Positions 1 to 9,523 of a stretch of 64,000 nt of DNA are shown in pieces. Location of the stretch: positions 15,634 through 79,633 of the forward strand of contig DATFXM010000158.1 of NCBI GenBank assembly GCA_035315885.1, in the 5' to 3' direction. The notes under the pieces are model-generated. The model searched no databases. It saw only the letters and a program-made list of their open reading frames with translations, and was not told the DNA's origin. The position numbers and the translations under genes are program-made. The DNA comes from DATFXM01 sp035315885. Its GTDB lineage: Bacteria > Acidobacteriota > Blastocatellia > UBA7656. Within the stretch, counting starts at the first letter, position 1. The number at the start of each line of letters is the position of its first letter.

Positions 1-413
1 GGAGGATAAGTGAATTCAGATTCGAGACCCGGCGTGAGCATGCCGGTGACCATCGTACCGTTAATCTGCTCCGGCGGATAAGTAGTCGGCACGTTCAACA
101 CTACCGACCTTCCGCCCGCCTGGCCGATGAGATCCCAGACGGGTCGCGTCATGATGTCGCGTCCGCTCATCGCCCGCACGCCGTAGTCTCCTGCATTCTT
201 TATAAACGGCGAGAACACGCCGTGCATGCCTTCGCTGGTGCCGGTCGTACAGCTTGCCCAGCCGGGGAAGCTGTTTGGGAGAATTGTAGAGCGCAACGGG
301 GCGAACGAACCTTCCTTCATCAATGTAGCGATGTTTGAAAGGCGGCCAGAAGAGACCAGCGGCTTTATGATGTCAAAGGTAGCGCCGTCCAGCCCTAAGA
401 TTGCGGTCTTCAT
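1..413 (-). CDS. Alkaline-phosphatase-superfamily phosphodiesterase, 3' end outside the window
   Basis: The reading frame starts at ATG 413 and runs off the left edge after about 137 codons. The N-terminus MKTAILGLDGATFDII carries the metal-binding Asp of type I phosphodiesterase/nucleotide pyrophosphatases. A second block at about residues 43-60 (NSFPGWASCTTGTSEGMHG) is the usual nucleophile region of that family. The family hydrolyses phosphate or sulfate ester bonds on nucleotides, phosphonates or lipids; the substrate cannot be told here. It lies 79 bp downstream of an APS kinase on the same strand, so the two may be co-transcribed and related to sulfate or phosphate ester metabolism. The missing C-terminus prevents a subfamily call. 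Confidence 0.82.
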   Translation of the reverse strand, partial: MKTAILGLDGATFDIIKPLVSSGRLSNIATLMKEGSFAPLRSTILPNSFPGWASCTTGTSEGMHGVFSPFIKNAGDYGVRAMSGRDIMTRPVWDLIGQAGGRSVVLNVPTTYPPEQINGTMVTGMLTPGLESEFTYP

Positions 414-492
414 TTTCTAAGCACGCCTTCTAAGCACACTCTGGACAACGAACCTTCTGTGAATATAGAAGCCGTCGCTCGCGCCTGCGAAT

Positions 493-1050
493 TCAAGGCT
501 GAGCGAGCGCCGCGGACTCCGCGGCAACGAACTCCAGCTCCTCAAGCCGTGCTACGATCCTAGCCGCGCTCTCCTCGGGAGTCTCAACGTCGCTGTGCAC
601 GACGACCTCCGGATTGCTTGGCTCTTCGTAAGGGTCATCGATGCCGGTGAAGTTCTTAATCTCACCTGCGAGCGCCTTCTTGTACAAGCCCTTAACATCG
701 CGCTCTGCAAGAACGTCGATGGGGCACTTCACATAGACCTCGATGAACGAACCTATCTGCGCTCGAACCTCGTCGCGGATCTCGCGGTAAGGGGAAATGG
801 CTGCGGCGATTGCGACGACGCAGTTGCGGCTCAATAGATGACAGACGAAGCCTATTCTTCTGATGTTTGTATCGCGATCTTCCTTTGAAAACCCGAGTCC
901 TTTAGAGAGGTTTGTTCTGATGATGTCGCCGTCCAGAACTTCGACTCGATGGCCGCGATTCTTGAGCTCGTTCTCTACAAGGCGTGCGAGCGTGGTCTTC
1001 CCCGCACCCGATAATCCTGTAAACCAGATTGTGAATCCCTTTTGTACCAA
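493..1050 (-). CDS. cysC: Adenylylsulfate (APS) kinase
   Basis: This 185-residue cytoplasmic kinase should phosphorylate adenylylsulfate (APS) to PAPS, the activated sulfate used for sulfotransfer or assimilation. Motifs are complete: P-loop GLSGAGKTT at 12-20, DGD at 40-42, FSKEDRDTNIRR at 54-65, and ISPYR at 85-89 with the serine typical of the family. The length is normal for a stand-alone CysC. The start is TTG at 1050, preceded by GGAG six bases upstream; no ATG lies before the P-loop. No ATP sulfurylase gene is visible nearby, and the downstream neighbour is a phosphodiesterase-like gene. Confidence 0.93.
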   Translation of the reverse strand: MVQKGFTIWFTGLSGAGKTTLARLVENELKNRGHRVEVLDGDIIRTNLSKGLGFSKEDRDTNIRRIGFVCHLLSRNCVVAIAAAISPYREIRDEVRAQIGSFIEVYVKCPIDVLAERDVKGLYKKALAGEIKNFTGIDDPYEEPSNPEVVVHSDVETPEESAARIVARLEELEFVAAESAALAQP

Positions 1051-1147
1051 TTTCTTCTCCGTTATGCGGAATAGTCCGCTCGCCTCGTGAATCGAGAATC
1101 CTAAATACTAATTGGTGACCTGCAAAAAGTGAAGGTTGCCGCAGCAG

Positions 1148-1292
1148 GGTTTCGGGTTAGGCAGGAGGCAGTATTGCAGGTTTCGGGTTTAGGGTTTCGG
1201 GTTCGCTTAATTCAGTATCAATCTTCTATCCCTAAACGAAAATCCTCTAACGATTTTACAACCGCCAATCTAAGAAACCCGAAACCCTAAAC
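1148..1292. repeat. Heptamer-armed inverted repeat, core type A (copy 1)
   Basis: The arms are tandem 7-mers: GGGTTTC/GGGTTTA units at 1178-1203 and their complement at 1276-1292. Between them is a core of about 70 bp containing TTCAGTATCAATCTTCTAT and TCTAACGATTTTA. The same core occurs inverted at 36066-36196. The left edge also carries one AGGCAGGAGGCAGTAT block like the array near 54.7 kb. The rest of the gap 1051-1436 shows no gene; an upstream in-frame extension of the permease at 1437 reads into this gap from 1308 but is unlikely to be translated. Confidence 0.85.
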
Positions 1293-1436
1293 AATGCATC
1301 AGCAAACTTGACATCCCTAGCAGCCACATACAATAATCGCCCCGCTCCCAACATCAATTCGACATGTCTACCAGGTTACTCTGCCCTTTTGTGCGATGCT
1401 CGACTGGATAAAGGGCAACGAGAGGAATTCAGACGA

Positions 1437-3374
1437 ATGCAGAGAACTGAAGTCGACCAACCGGGCGTCAGTCGCATGACGTTCCGCGGATTGTTCCGCG
1501 TCAAATCTCTCGACTCAATTCTCGCGGACGCAGAAGAACCCGAGCACAAACTGAAGCGAGCCCTCGGCCCCGTTCAGCTCACCATGTTCGGAATCGGGGC
1601 AATCATCGGAGCCGGCATCTTCGCGACGATTGGAACCGCCGCGGCCGGCGACGCTAATCGACCGGGCGCCGGTCCCGCATTGATGATTTCCTTTGTGATC
1701 ACTGCGGTAGTCTGCGGGTTCACTGCACTGTGCTATGCCGAGTTCGCTTCAATGGTTCCAATCTCCGGCTCGGCTTATACCTACTCCTACGCCACTCTCG
1801 GTGAGCTTGTCGCGTGGATCATCGGCTGGGACCTGATCATCGAATACGCGGTTGGAAACATCGCCGTAGCAATAAGCTGGGCAAACTACTTCAAGACGCT
1901 GATAGCCGGTCAGATCAGGATTGGCAGCGTTACGCTATTCCCTGGCTACAACTTTCCCGACTGGCTTTCAATGGACTACCGAACCGCTGCAAAAGTACCG
2001 GGAGTCTACGAGAACGCACCGCACATTCTTGGCGTACCCATCATCTTTAATCTTCTCGCGGTACTGATCGTCTTTGTGATCACCGTGGTTCTGATCTGGG
2101 GAATACGCGAAAGCGCAACGTTCAACGCGGTGATGGTCGGGATCAAAATAGTGGTGCTGACCTTCTTTGTCATCGTAGGTTTCACCTACGTACAACCCGC
2201 GAACTACACGCCTTTCAACCCGAATGGATTTGCGGGCATCAGCGCTGCAGCGGCTATTGTGTTCTTTGCCTATATTGGTTTCGACGCTGTTTCCACGGTT
2301 GCAGAAGAGACGCGAAACCCTCAGCGGAATCTGCCGATAGGGATCATTGCTTCGCTGGTGTTGTGTACGATCTTCTATGCGGTTGTGGCGGCGGTATTCA
2401 CCGGTTTGATTTCGTATGGCGACCTCAAGGCCAAGCTTGCAACCGAGCAGGCTGAACCGTTGACCATGGCCCTTCAACACGCGGGGCAGGTGTTCCATAA
2501 GGATCTAGGCAGCGCGATTGGAATCGTAGCTTTCGGCTCGGTGATCGCACACACCGCGGTGTTGCTGGTATTTCAGCTTGGGCAACCGCGAATTTTCTTT
2601 TCGATGGCTCGCGACGGGCTTCTGCCCCCGTTGTTTTATAAGGTCCACCCTCGGTTCCGAACCCCGCACATTTCGACGATTCTGACCGGCGTGTTCGTAG
2701 CAGTCTTCGCCGCGTTCGCAAGCATCGACGAAATGGTTGATCTCACAAACATCGGGACGCTGTTCGCCTTCATTTTGGTATGCGCAGGGATCGTTATCCT
2801 TCGCCTGCGAGAACCAGATCGCGCCAGACCCTTCAAGGTTCCCGGCGGTATCGTCCTGCCCATTCTCGGCGTAGTGTCGTGTCTTTATCTGATCTACTAC
2901 CTGCCGCCCACGTCCTGGTTGCGCTTCGCCGCATGGCTCAATTTCGGGTTCGTTATCTACATCGGTTACGGTGCGGTCCACAGCAGGCTGACCGGCCGTC
3001 AACACAGCGAGAATCCCGCGTTGCACGACGCGGGTACCGCCAGAACCGGAGCCGTTCTGGCCGTAGTCGGAGCAGCGTTGCTGCTATTCATGCGAGGACT
3101 GGACGTATGGATTGATGCTGCCAAGAATGGTGAGGCGCCAATCGCAAAGGTGTTCAGTACCACGCCGTGGCTGGAAGTGTCCTGGTTCCTGATCGTGCCC
3201 CTGACGCTCAATGCTTTCGTGTTGTGTCCGAACGTCATCATTCGCGCGATCAGAGCGCGGAAGCAATTGAGTTCGAACGACGCTTCGTCAGTGTTATCGA
3301 ATGAGCTAGTCGCAATTGTGATCGGAGCGGCAACTGTAGTCTACTTGTTGCTCGTCCTGCGGAAGCATATCTGA
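1437..3374 (+). CDS. APC-superfamily amino-acid permease (cationic amino acid transporter-like)
   Basis: This is an integral inner-membrane amino-acid transporter of the APC superfamily. The signature GIGAIIGAGIFATIG opens TM1, and further conserved blocks are CYAEFASMVPISGSAYTYSY, the AAAIVFFAYIGFDAVSTVAEE segment and ARDGLLPP. The 645 residues exceed the usual 450-520 because a C-terminal extension of about 120 residues adds two more hydrophobic segments. The chosen ATG (1437) has GAGAGG about ten bases upstream. An ATG at 1476 aligns best with the paralogue at 5057, and an in-frame ATG at 1308 has no sequence support. First of four permeases in a row; the substrate is unknown. Confidence 0.88.
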   Translation: MQRTEVDQPGVSRMTFRGLFRVKSLDSILADAEEPEHKLKRALGPVQLTMFGIGAIIGAGIFATIGTAAAGDANRPGAGPALMISFVITAVVCGFTALCYAEFASMVPISGSAYTYSYATLGELVAWIIGWDLIIEYAVGNIAVAISWANYFKTLIAGQIRIGSVTLFPGYNFPDWLSMDYRTAAKVPGVYENAPHILGVPIIFNLLAVLIVFVITVVLIWGIRESATFNAVMVGIKIVVLTFFVIVGFTYVQPANYTPFNPNGFAGISAAAAIVFFAYIGFDAVSTVAEETRNPQRNLPIGIIASLVLCTIFYAVVAAVFTGLISYGDLKAKLATEQAEPLTMALQHAGQVFHKDLGSAIGIVAFGSVIAHTAVLLVFQLGQPRIFFSMARDGLLPPLFYKVHPRFRTPHISTILTGVFVAVFAAFASIDEMVDLTNIGTLFAFILVCAGIVILRLREPDRARPFKVPGGIVLPILGVVSCLYLIYYLPPTSWLRFAAWLNFGFVIYIGYGAVHSRLTGRQHSENPALHDAGTARTGAVLAVVGAALLLFMRGLDVWIDAAKNGEAPIAKVFSTTPWLEVSWFLIVPLTLNAFVLCPNVIIRAIRARKQLSSNDASSVLSNELVAIVIGAATVVYLLLVLRKHI

Positions 3375-3410
3375 TCCAATCCGTCGCCTGAATCATTGGA
3401 GGTTATTGTA

Positions 3411-4937
3411 ATGGCAGACGCCGCCGTGGCGATTGAACAGAAACCGACCGGTTTTGTGCGAGGCCTCGGGCTGCTCGACTCTACGATGATCGTAGCCGGC
3501 TCGATGATCGGATCGGGCATCTTCATTGTGTCGTCGGAGATCTCAAGGCAGGTAGGCGCTCCGGGTTGGTTGCTGGTTGTCTGGGTGGTGACTGGCTTGC
3601 TGACGCTGATGGCCGCGCTGAGCTATGGTGAGCTCGCCGCAATGATGCCTCACGCCGGAGGCCAATACGTCTACCTGCGAGAAGCCTTTTCACCGATATT
3701 CGGGTTCCTGTACGGCTGGACACTCTTCATGGTGATTCAAGCGGGTACGATTGCTGCGGTAGCCGTAGGGTTCGCGCGATACTTCGGAGTGCTGGTGCCC
3801 TGGATTTCCGAGAGTCATTACCTGATACGACCAATTCGCCTCGGGTCAGGTTACGCCGTCTCGCTTTCGACTGCGCAGCTTGTCGGCCTGTTGATGATCG
3901 CTCTCCTTACATGGATGAACACTCGCGGTTTGAAATTAGGCAAGGTCGTTCAGAACGTGTTCACCGTAGCGAAAACCGGAGCGCTCATCGGGCTGATCCT
4001 GCTCGGGGTTGTCGTCGGCTACAGCGCGGTTGCCGCGCACGGCAACTTCGGCGACCTCTGGACAGTCAGGGGCAAGCTACAGGAGGTCGGACCCGGTGGC
4101 CTGACCGCGGTGACTGCGTTCGGGTTGTTTGTTGGAGTCTGCGTTGCGCAAACAAATTCGCTCTTCTCGGCCGACGCTTGGAACAACATAACCTTCACCG
4201 CGGGCGAGGTAAAGAATCCGAGGAGAAACATCCCGCTCTCGCTGGCGTTCGGTACGTTCCTGGTAATCGGACTGTACCTGCTTGCTAACGTAGCCTACCT
4301 GGTGACACTTCCGTTTGAGACCATACAAGTCGTGCCAAGCGATCGCGTGGCGGCGGCTACTGCAAACGTGATCTTTGGCGCGCCGGGCACCACCATCATG
4401 GCAGTTGCAATCATGGTCTCCACGTTTGGATGCAACAACGGCTTGATCCTTGCAGGTGCTCGAGCTTACTGGGCGATGGCGCGGGATGGACTGTTCTTCC
4501 GGAGATCGGGTGAGCTCAATCACAAGCACGTGCCCGCGTGGGGGCTTGTGATTCAGGGCATCTGGTCCGGCGCGCTGGTGCTGCCAAGGACGATAACCGG
4601 AGTTGATGCGTCGGGCGAAACTACCTACGGGAATCTATACGGGAATCTTCTTACGTACGTGATCTCAGCGGCGTTGATCTTTTACATCCTGACGATACTT
4701 GGAATTTTCAGGCTGAGAGCGATTCGTCCGGACGCGGAACGGCCGTACAGAGCCTTCGGTTATCCGATCATTCCGGCGCTTTACATCATCGGTGCGGCGG
4801 TGATACTGGTAGTCCTCTTCATCTATCAGGGTCCGACCACCTGGCCCGGGCTGGTGATCATCGGCACTGGCATTCCGGTTTACTTTATCTGGCGGTCGAT
4901 CGGCACACCGGTCGATCAGGGTAGCGCAACCGAGTGA
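3411..4937 (+). CDS. APC-superfamily amino-acid permease (LAT/AdiC-like)
   Basis: A 508-residue membrane transporter with about 12 predicted helices. TM1 has the APC signature GSMIGSGIFIVSSEI, followed by a LSYGELAAMMPHAGGQYVYL segment typical of the L-type/antiporter branch, so it differs in subfamily from the other three permeases here. Likely role: uptake or exchange of amino acids across the inner membrane. ATG 3411 is preceded by GGAGG at 3398-3402, which rules out the in-frame TTG at 3396. It follows the previous permease by 36 bp, so the two are probably co-transcribed. Confidence 0.88.
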   Translation: MADAAVAIEQKPTGFVRGLGLLDSTMIVAGSMIGSGIFIVSSEISRQVGAPGWLLVVWVVTGLLTLMAALSYGELAAMMPHAGGQYVYLREAFSPIFGFLYGWTLFMVIQAGTIAAVAVGFARYFGVLVPWISESHYLIRPIRLGSGYAVSLSTAQLVGLLMIALLTWMNTRGLKLGKVVQNVFTVAKTGALIGLILLGVVVGYSAVAAHGNFGDLWTVRGKLQEVGPGGLTAVTAFGLFVGVCVAQTNSLFSADAWNNITFTAGEVKNPRRNIPLSLAFGTFLVIGLYLLANVAYLVTLPFETIQVVPSDRVAAATANVIFGAPGTTIMAVAIMVSTFGCNNGLILAGARAYWAMARDGLFFRRSGELNHKHVPAWGLVIQGIWSGALVLPRTITGVDASGETTYGNLYGNLLTYVISAALIFYILTILGIFRLRAIRPDAERPYRAFGYPIIPALYIIGAAVILVVLFIYQGPTTWPGLVIIGTGIPVYFIWRSIGTPVDQGSATE

Positions 4938-5056
4938 AGAAAAAATTCTGTTGATTCGCCGAGTCGAAACGAGTGAATCTATTGGAAGGATCAGCCGGTC
5001 TGTCTTGAATCAGGAATCCATATTGCGACTATTCTAGAATTCGCGGAGGACACTTA

Positions 5057-6628
5057 ATGGCAAGTCAACTGTTCGCGAGAAAGCCACTCTCGGTATTGCT
5101 CGAAGAAATGAAAGGCGAGCACCGGCTTCGGCGAGTACTGGGACCAATCCAACTCACCGCTCTCGGAGTGGGTGCGATTATCGGTGCGGGTATCTTCGTG
5201 GCAACCGGCGCGGCCGCCCACAACGTTGGCGGCCCTGCCCTGATGATTTCGTATGTCGTAGCCGGGATTACTTGCGTGTTCGCCGCTTTGTGTTATGCCG
5301 AGTTCGCCTCGATGGCACCGGTCGCCGGTTCAGCATTCACCTATGCCTACGCCACTCTTGGCGAACTGTTCGCCTGGATCATCGGCTGGGACCTCGTATT
5401 GGAATACGCGGTTGGATCGGCAACGGTGGCCAACGGCTGGTCGAGCTTCTTCCAGAGTCTCCTTCCAAAGATGGGGATCAATCTACCGGAAGCAATCAGC
5501 AAACCGCCGATCATCTATGACGCCGTAGCCGGACATTTTGTTAGAACGCATGGCGTCGTGAACCTCCCGGCAGTGGTTATCGTGTTGATCGTCACTGCCA
5601 TTCTGGTAAAGGGAATTCAGGAAAGCGCGAGCTTCAATGCGACGATGGTGTGCATCAAGATCGCCGCGGTGCTGTTCGTGATACTCGTCGGAGCATTCTT
5701 CATCAACTCTGCAAACTGGCAACCGTTCGCACCCTATGGATGGGGCGGACTGAATTTGTTTGGGAAAAACATTTGGGGAGAAGTCGTCGGAGGCAGACCG
5801 GTCGGCATGCTTGCAGGCGCGGCGATAATCTTCTTCGCGTACATCGGATTCGACTCTGTTTCAACACACGCCGAAGAAGCGAGGCGCCCCAATCGCGACG
5901 TCCCGATCGGAATCGTCGCTTCCCTGTTGATATGCACTGTGCTCTACGTCCTGGTAGTTATAGTGCTAACCGGCATGGTGAAGTACACGCAGATAGACAC
6001 CGGCGCCGGAGTTTCGGTTGCCTTCAAATCAGTCGGACTCCAGTGGGCCGAAGTCATCATTGCAATCGCAGGCGTCGCCGGAATCACCTCGGTGCTACTG
6101 GTGATGATGCTCTCCGCGCCAAGAGTTTTCCTGGCTATGGCTCGCGATGGTCTGGTACCTCCGAGCTTCTTTGCGGATGTGCATCCGCGTTTTCGTACTC
6201 CCTGGAAAAGCACCATGCTCGTCGGAGCGTTTGTAGCAACAGGCGCGGGGTTGCTGCCCATCGACGCTCTGCTCGAGATGACCAACATCGGAACTTTGTT
6301 CGCCTTCACGATTGTCTGCGCCGCGGTGCTTATTATGCGCCGCACAAATCCGGACGCGGAGCGGCCCTTCCGTTGCCCGTTCGTGCCGGTCGTTCCGATC
6401 CTCGGAATAATCATGTGTCTGGTGCTCATGTTTTCACTGCCGTGGCCAAATTGGCTTCGGCTGATCGGCTGGCTCCTGATTGGACTGGTGATCTACTTCA
6501 CCTATAGCCGCCACCGGAGTTTCATGAGGCACTATCTTGGAGAGGAAATCTCCGAGCACGGCATTTCCCCCGGCGGCGCGATGGTGAGCGATGTTGACAA
6601 AGACACCAGCGTTGCTGAAAAGAGGTGA
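5057..6628 (+). CDS. APC-superfamily amino-acid permease (cationic amino acid transporter-like)
   Basis: A 523-residue membrane permease, a clear paralogue of the gene at 1437. It shares LGPIQLTALGVGAIIGAGIF at the start of TM1, CYAEFASMAPVAGSAFTYAY, IIFFAYIGFDSVSTHAEEA and a conserved C-terminal helix set, but lacks the long C-terminal extension. A GCGGAGGACACTTAATG context gives a strong ribosome binding site. It lies 119 bp after the second permease. Role: amino-acid uptake or exchange; the substrate is not deducible. Confidence 0.9.
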   Translation: MASQLFARKPLSVLLEEMKGEHRLRRVLGPIQLTALGVGAIIGAGIFVATGAAAHNVGGPALMISYVVAGITCVFAALCYAEFASMAPVAGSAFTYAYATLGELFAWIIGWDLVLEYAVGSATVANGWSSFFQSLLPKMGINLPEAISKPPIIYDAVAGHFVRTHGVVNLPAVVIVLIVTAILVKGIQESASFNATMVCIKIAAVLFVILVGAFFINSANWQPFAPYGWGGLNLFGKNIWGEVVGGRPVGMLAGAAIIFFAYIGFDSVSTHAEEARRPNRDVPIGIVASLLICTVLYVLVVIVLTGMVKYTQIDTGAGVSVAFKSVGLQWAEVIIAIAGVAGITSVLLVMMLSAPRVFLAMARDGLVPPSFFADVHPRFRTPWKSTMLVGAFVATGAGLLPIDALLEMTNIGTLFAFTIVCAAVLIMRRTNPDAERPFRCPFVPVVPILGIIMCLVLMFSLPWPNWLRLIGWLLIGLVIYFTYSRHRSFMRHYLGEEISEHGISPGGAMVSDVDKDTSVAEKR

Positions 6629-6693
6629 GTCGATCGTTTGCACCACAGGTGATCTAATAGAGGCCTGAGTGCTACGCTTCGAGCGTTACGCCA

Positions 6694-6730
6694 CGCCGAT
6701 TCCAACCCGAAGCACCGGTTGGAATCGGCG
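6694..6730 (+). terminator. Perfect 14-bp hairpin after the third permease
   Basis: CGCCGATTCCAACC (6694-6707) pairs perfectly with 6717-6730 across a 9-base loop. It lies 65 bp after the stop of the permease ending at 6628. The following TTGTCATCT is a weak T-run, so this is either a modest intrinsic terminator or an mRNA-stabilising hairpin separating the third and fourth permease genes. Confidence 0.6.
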
Positions 6731-6835
6731 TTGTCATCTGAGCCGGAATGTCCAAAAGAACCGGTTGAACCTCTTATAGAACCCCGGTGAACTGAACTGA
6801 ACAACGCAGCAAAAGAGTCAGTCGCTCAGTCAACG

Positions 6836-8254
6836 ATGGAGTCGGGCCGCGCAAACCCCGCCTTAAAGCGCACGCTGACTGCCATCAACCTGACGACACT
6901 TGGCGTAGGAGCAATCGTAGGCGCAGGCATTTTCGTGGTTCCGGGTGTCGCCGCAGCCAACTACGCCGGCCCTTCCGTGGTGTTTTCATATCTGATCAGC
7001 GGGGTCGCCTGTGCGTTTGCCGCTCTGTGTTACGCGGAGATGGCTTCAACCGTGCCGATTGCCGGCAGCGCCTACAACTACGCTTATGCGACGATGGGCC
7101 GGACCATCGCGTGGATCATTGGTTGGGATCTGATACTTGAGTATTCGCTCGGCGCTACGATCGTCGCTGTCGGCTGGTCCGGCTACGTAGTGAGTTTTCT
7201 TCGCGAGGCAGGCGTGAACGTCTCGTTGAAGTTTGCTTCCGCGCCGCTGGAATTTGATGCGGTCACACACACCTGGTCACGCACCGGCGCACTGATAAAT
7301 CTTCCGGCGATGGTCATCGTAGTGCTGGTAACGATACTGCTCGTGATCGGCGTCCAAGCGTCGGCAAATGTCAACAGCGCGATCGTGGCGATCAAGCTGG
7401 CCATCGTGGTGACATTCATAATCGCTGGGGTTGGGTTCGTCTCGACGAAGAACTGGATAACGGCGACAAACCCGGCCGGCAATTTCATACCGCCGAATCT
7501 TGGCGAGTTCGGCCATTTTGGCTGGAGTGGAGTAGTGCGCGCGTCGGCATTCGTCTTCTTTGCCTACATCGGCTTCGATGCGGTCGCTACCGCGGCACAG
7601 GAGGCAAAGAATCCCGAAAGAGATGTGCCCATCGGGATCATCAGCTCGCTGATGATCTGTACGATCCTGTACACGCTTGTCGCATTCGTCCTCACCGGTG
7701 TAGTTCCATATGACCGCCTGGACGTATCAAATCCCATTGCAGCGGGCATCGACGCGATTGGAATGGACTGGCTCTCGCCCATGGTCAAGCTCGGAGCGAT
7801 TGCTGCGCTCAGTTCGGTAATTCTGGTGCTGCTGCTGGCGCAGCCTCGTATTTTCTTCTCGATGGCAAGCGATGGTCTGCTGCCGCCGGTAGTGTCCAGG
7901 GTGCACGCTAGGTTTCGGACGCCCTACTTGCCGACAATCATCACGGGACTCCTGGTGACAATGGCCGCGGGCTTTCTGCCGGTCTCGGTCCCGGGAGAGC
8001 TTGTGAGCATCGGAACACTTCTCGCGTTTGCAATTGTGTGTGCGGGAGTGCTCATACTTCGGATTACTCAACCGGGGCTGCATCGACCGTTCAGGACACC
8101 GTTTGTGTTTGTCACCGCGCCAGCCGGTGTGGTGACTTCTATTCTGATGATGTTTGGTTTACCCCGAGACACCTGGCTCAGATTGATTGTCTGGATGGCA
8201 ATTGGGCTAATTGTCTATTTAATGTACGGCCTACGCGAGAAGAGACGGATATGA
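6836..8254 (+). CDS. APC-superfamily amino-acid permease
   Basis: A 472-residue permease with the same landmarks as its neighbours: LGVGAIVGAGIFVVPG, CYAEMASTVPIAGSAYNYAY, ASAFVFFAYIGFDAVATAAQEA and ASDGLLPP. About 12 membrane helices are visible. ATG 6836 lacks a clear ribosome binding site, so the start is less certain than for the others, though it places the N-terminus 17-20 residues before TM1, as expected. A repeat element begins immediately after the stop. Confidence 0.88.
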   Translation: MESGRANPALKRTLTAINLTTLGVGAIVGAGIFVVPGVAAANYAGPSVVFSYLISGVACAFAALCYAEMASTVPIAGSAYNYAYATMGRTIAWIIGWDLILEYSLGATIVAVGWSGYVVSFLREAGVNVSLKFASAPLEFDAVTHTWSRTGALINLPAMVIVVLVTILLVIGVQASANVNSAIVAIKLAIVVTFIIAGVGFVSTKNWITATNPAGNFIPPNLGEFGHFGWSGVVRASAFVFFAYIGFDAVATAAQEAKNPERDVPIGIISSLMICTILYTLVAFVLTGVVPYDRLDVSNPIAAGIDAIGMDWLSPMVKLGAIAALSSVILVLLLAQPRIFFSMASDGLLPPVVSRVHARFRTPYLPTIITGLLVTMAAGFLPVSVPGELVSIGTLLAFAIVCAGVLILRITQPGLHRPFRTPFVFVTAPAGVVTSILMMFGLPRDTWLRLIVWMAIGLIVYLMYGLREKRRI

Positions 8255-8261
8255 GGGGGTG

Positions 8262-8383
8262 AAGCGAATGGGCGACGCGGGGAGGAGGGACGGGAGATTA
8301 GCGAATGGGCGAATGGGCGATCAGAATAGATTGCTTCACAGTGTCTCCGTGTCGCCTCTTCGCCTCTTCCCCTCATCTTCCCT
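8262..8383. repeat. Octamer-armed inverted repeat, type E (copy 1)
   Basis: GCGAATGG units on the left face CGCCTCTTCGCC-type units on the right. The core GCGATC-GAATAG-TTGC-CACA-GTCTCCG (from about 8317) is shared with the copy at 12711-12905. It fills the gap between the fourth permease and tRNA-Leu. Confidence 0.75.
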
Positions 8384-8463
8384 TTTACAGCCCGTTGACG
8401 CTCGCTGAACGCGCCGCTATTATGACTTTCCCGTGCGTGGCAGCTTGAGCTGGACACCTATCG

Positions 8464-8550
8464 GGGGATGTGGCGGAACAGGCAGACGCGAAGGTCTCAA
8501 AAACCTTTAAGGGTAACCTTGTGTGGGTTCGATTCCCACCATCCCCACCA
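8464..8550 (+). tRNA. tRNA-Leu (anticodon CAA)
   Basis: An 87-nt type II tRNA with a long variable arm. The acceptor stem GGGGATG (8464-8470) pairs with CATCCCC (8540-8546). Discriminator A is at 8547 and an encoded CCA at 8548-8550. The anticodon stem is AAGGT/ACCTT with loop CTCAAAA, giving anticodon CAA at 8498-8500, and the T-stem is GTGGG/CCCAC. It decodes UUG. Confidence 0.96.
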
Positions 8551-8641
8551 ATCAGCACCTTGTCAGCTCGGTGCGGGCGCTTCGCCTCAAGGCGCTCACC
8601 AGTAATTGCCGCTCTTCACTCCGCGGCCGGCTGTGTTGCCA

Positions 8642-9523
8642 ATGAAAAAGCCGGAGTTCAGTTTTCAGTCGCTTCCCTCTTCCGCGGTCTCGGAAAAAGT
8701 ACTCCTGATCTGTCTGAAATGCGCATTCGACTTTTTCACACGACAACTCAAGCTGGCGCCGCGCACCGCCTACAGTGAGCTCAAGAAGCACGTTCCGGAG
8801 GAGACTGATTTCTCAGGCTCATCAACCGCCCGCCCACACTTCTTCGACCCCGAGGTAACTCACTGCCCATACTGCAACGCGACAAAACGGTGGTTCGCTC
8901 GCTTCCGCGCCGTAAGAGTTGATGCGCACCCCTCCTTTGAAAAGGAAAGAAGGAAACTCTGGACCGAGTTGAAGAGAAAACCGGACCGCTTCACGCTGTG
9001 GCATCCTGATCGCACACGCATGCAGATCTTCTCGGAATGGCTCGAGCGTCTGCACAAGACCGAGAACATCGACGACGACCACTGGCTGCTTGACGTAGCA
9101 CTCACTTTTATTCGGCGAACGTTGCCGTCGCACGATCTCGAGAAGGCGCTGGCCGGCAACGTTAACCGAGTTCAGTTATCTCGGCAGATAGAGGATAGCT
9201 GGCGTTACGAAAACGGATGGCTGTACGTATCGCCGGTGGTGTACGGCGATGCGCTCATGGTTCAGCACCTGCTGTCGCGGTCTCATCTGCACGGCGGCAG
9301 GACATTCGAGGGCCGGCTTACACTTCAAGAGCTGATGCGGAGGTTGCGGCGGATGGGTTACTTTGAAGCGAAAGGCATAGCCGCCGGGGACGCGATGGAG
9401 GAGTTCGAGCTGGCGATCGCCAGCATAGTTGATTCAGGACCAAGCGGCGTGTACTATGCGGTGGACCGTGGTGAATACCTGGAAAAACTCAAATCAATTT
9501 ACGAAAAGAAGCGTGACAAGTAG
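8642..9523 (+). CDS. Hypothetical protein with two CxxC knuckles
   Basis: A 293-residue soluble protein of unknown function. CLKC at 24-27 and CPYC at 75-78 probably form one zinc-binding knuckle. The rest is mixed charged alpha/beta with many Arg and Trp residues and no recognised catalytic motif. The start was set at ATG 8642 (MKKPEFSF), 36 bases inside the longest frame. The next gene starts immediately at 9524, with no gap after the stop, which suggests co-transcription. An RNA- or nucleic-acid-related role would be speculation. Confidence 0.7.
   Translation: MKKPEFSFQSLPSSAVSEKVLLICLKCAFDFFTRQLKLAPRTAYSELKKHVPEETDFSGSSTARPHFFDPEVTHCPYCNATKRWFARFRAVRVDAHPSFEKERRKLWTELKRKPDRFTLWHPDRTRMQIFSEWLERLHKTENIDDDHWLLDVALTFIRRTLPSHDLEKALAGNVNRVQLSRQIEDSWRYENGWLYVSPVVYGDALMVQHLLSRSHLHGGRTFEGRLTLQELMRRLRRMGYFEAKGIAAGDAMEEFELAIASIVDSGPSGVYYAVDRGEYLEKLKSIYEKKRDK

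Noticed and set aside
1148..1292. Telomere or linear-replicon end suggested by GGGTTTA units
   Set aside because: The elements are internal, short, inverted and flanked by ordinary genes; similarity to plant telomere repeat is limited to the 7-mer.
5650..6507. 285-residue plus-strand frame inside the third permease
   Set aside because: Arg-rich, His-rich composition typical of an out-of-frame reading; the permease frame carries all family motifs.
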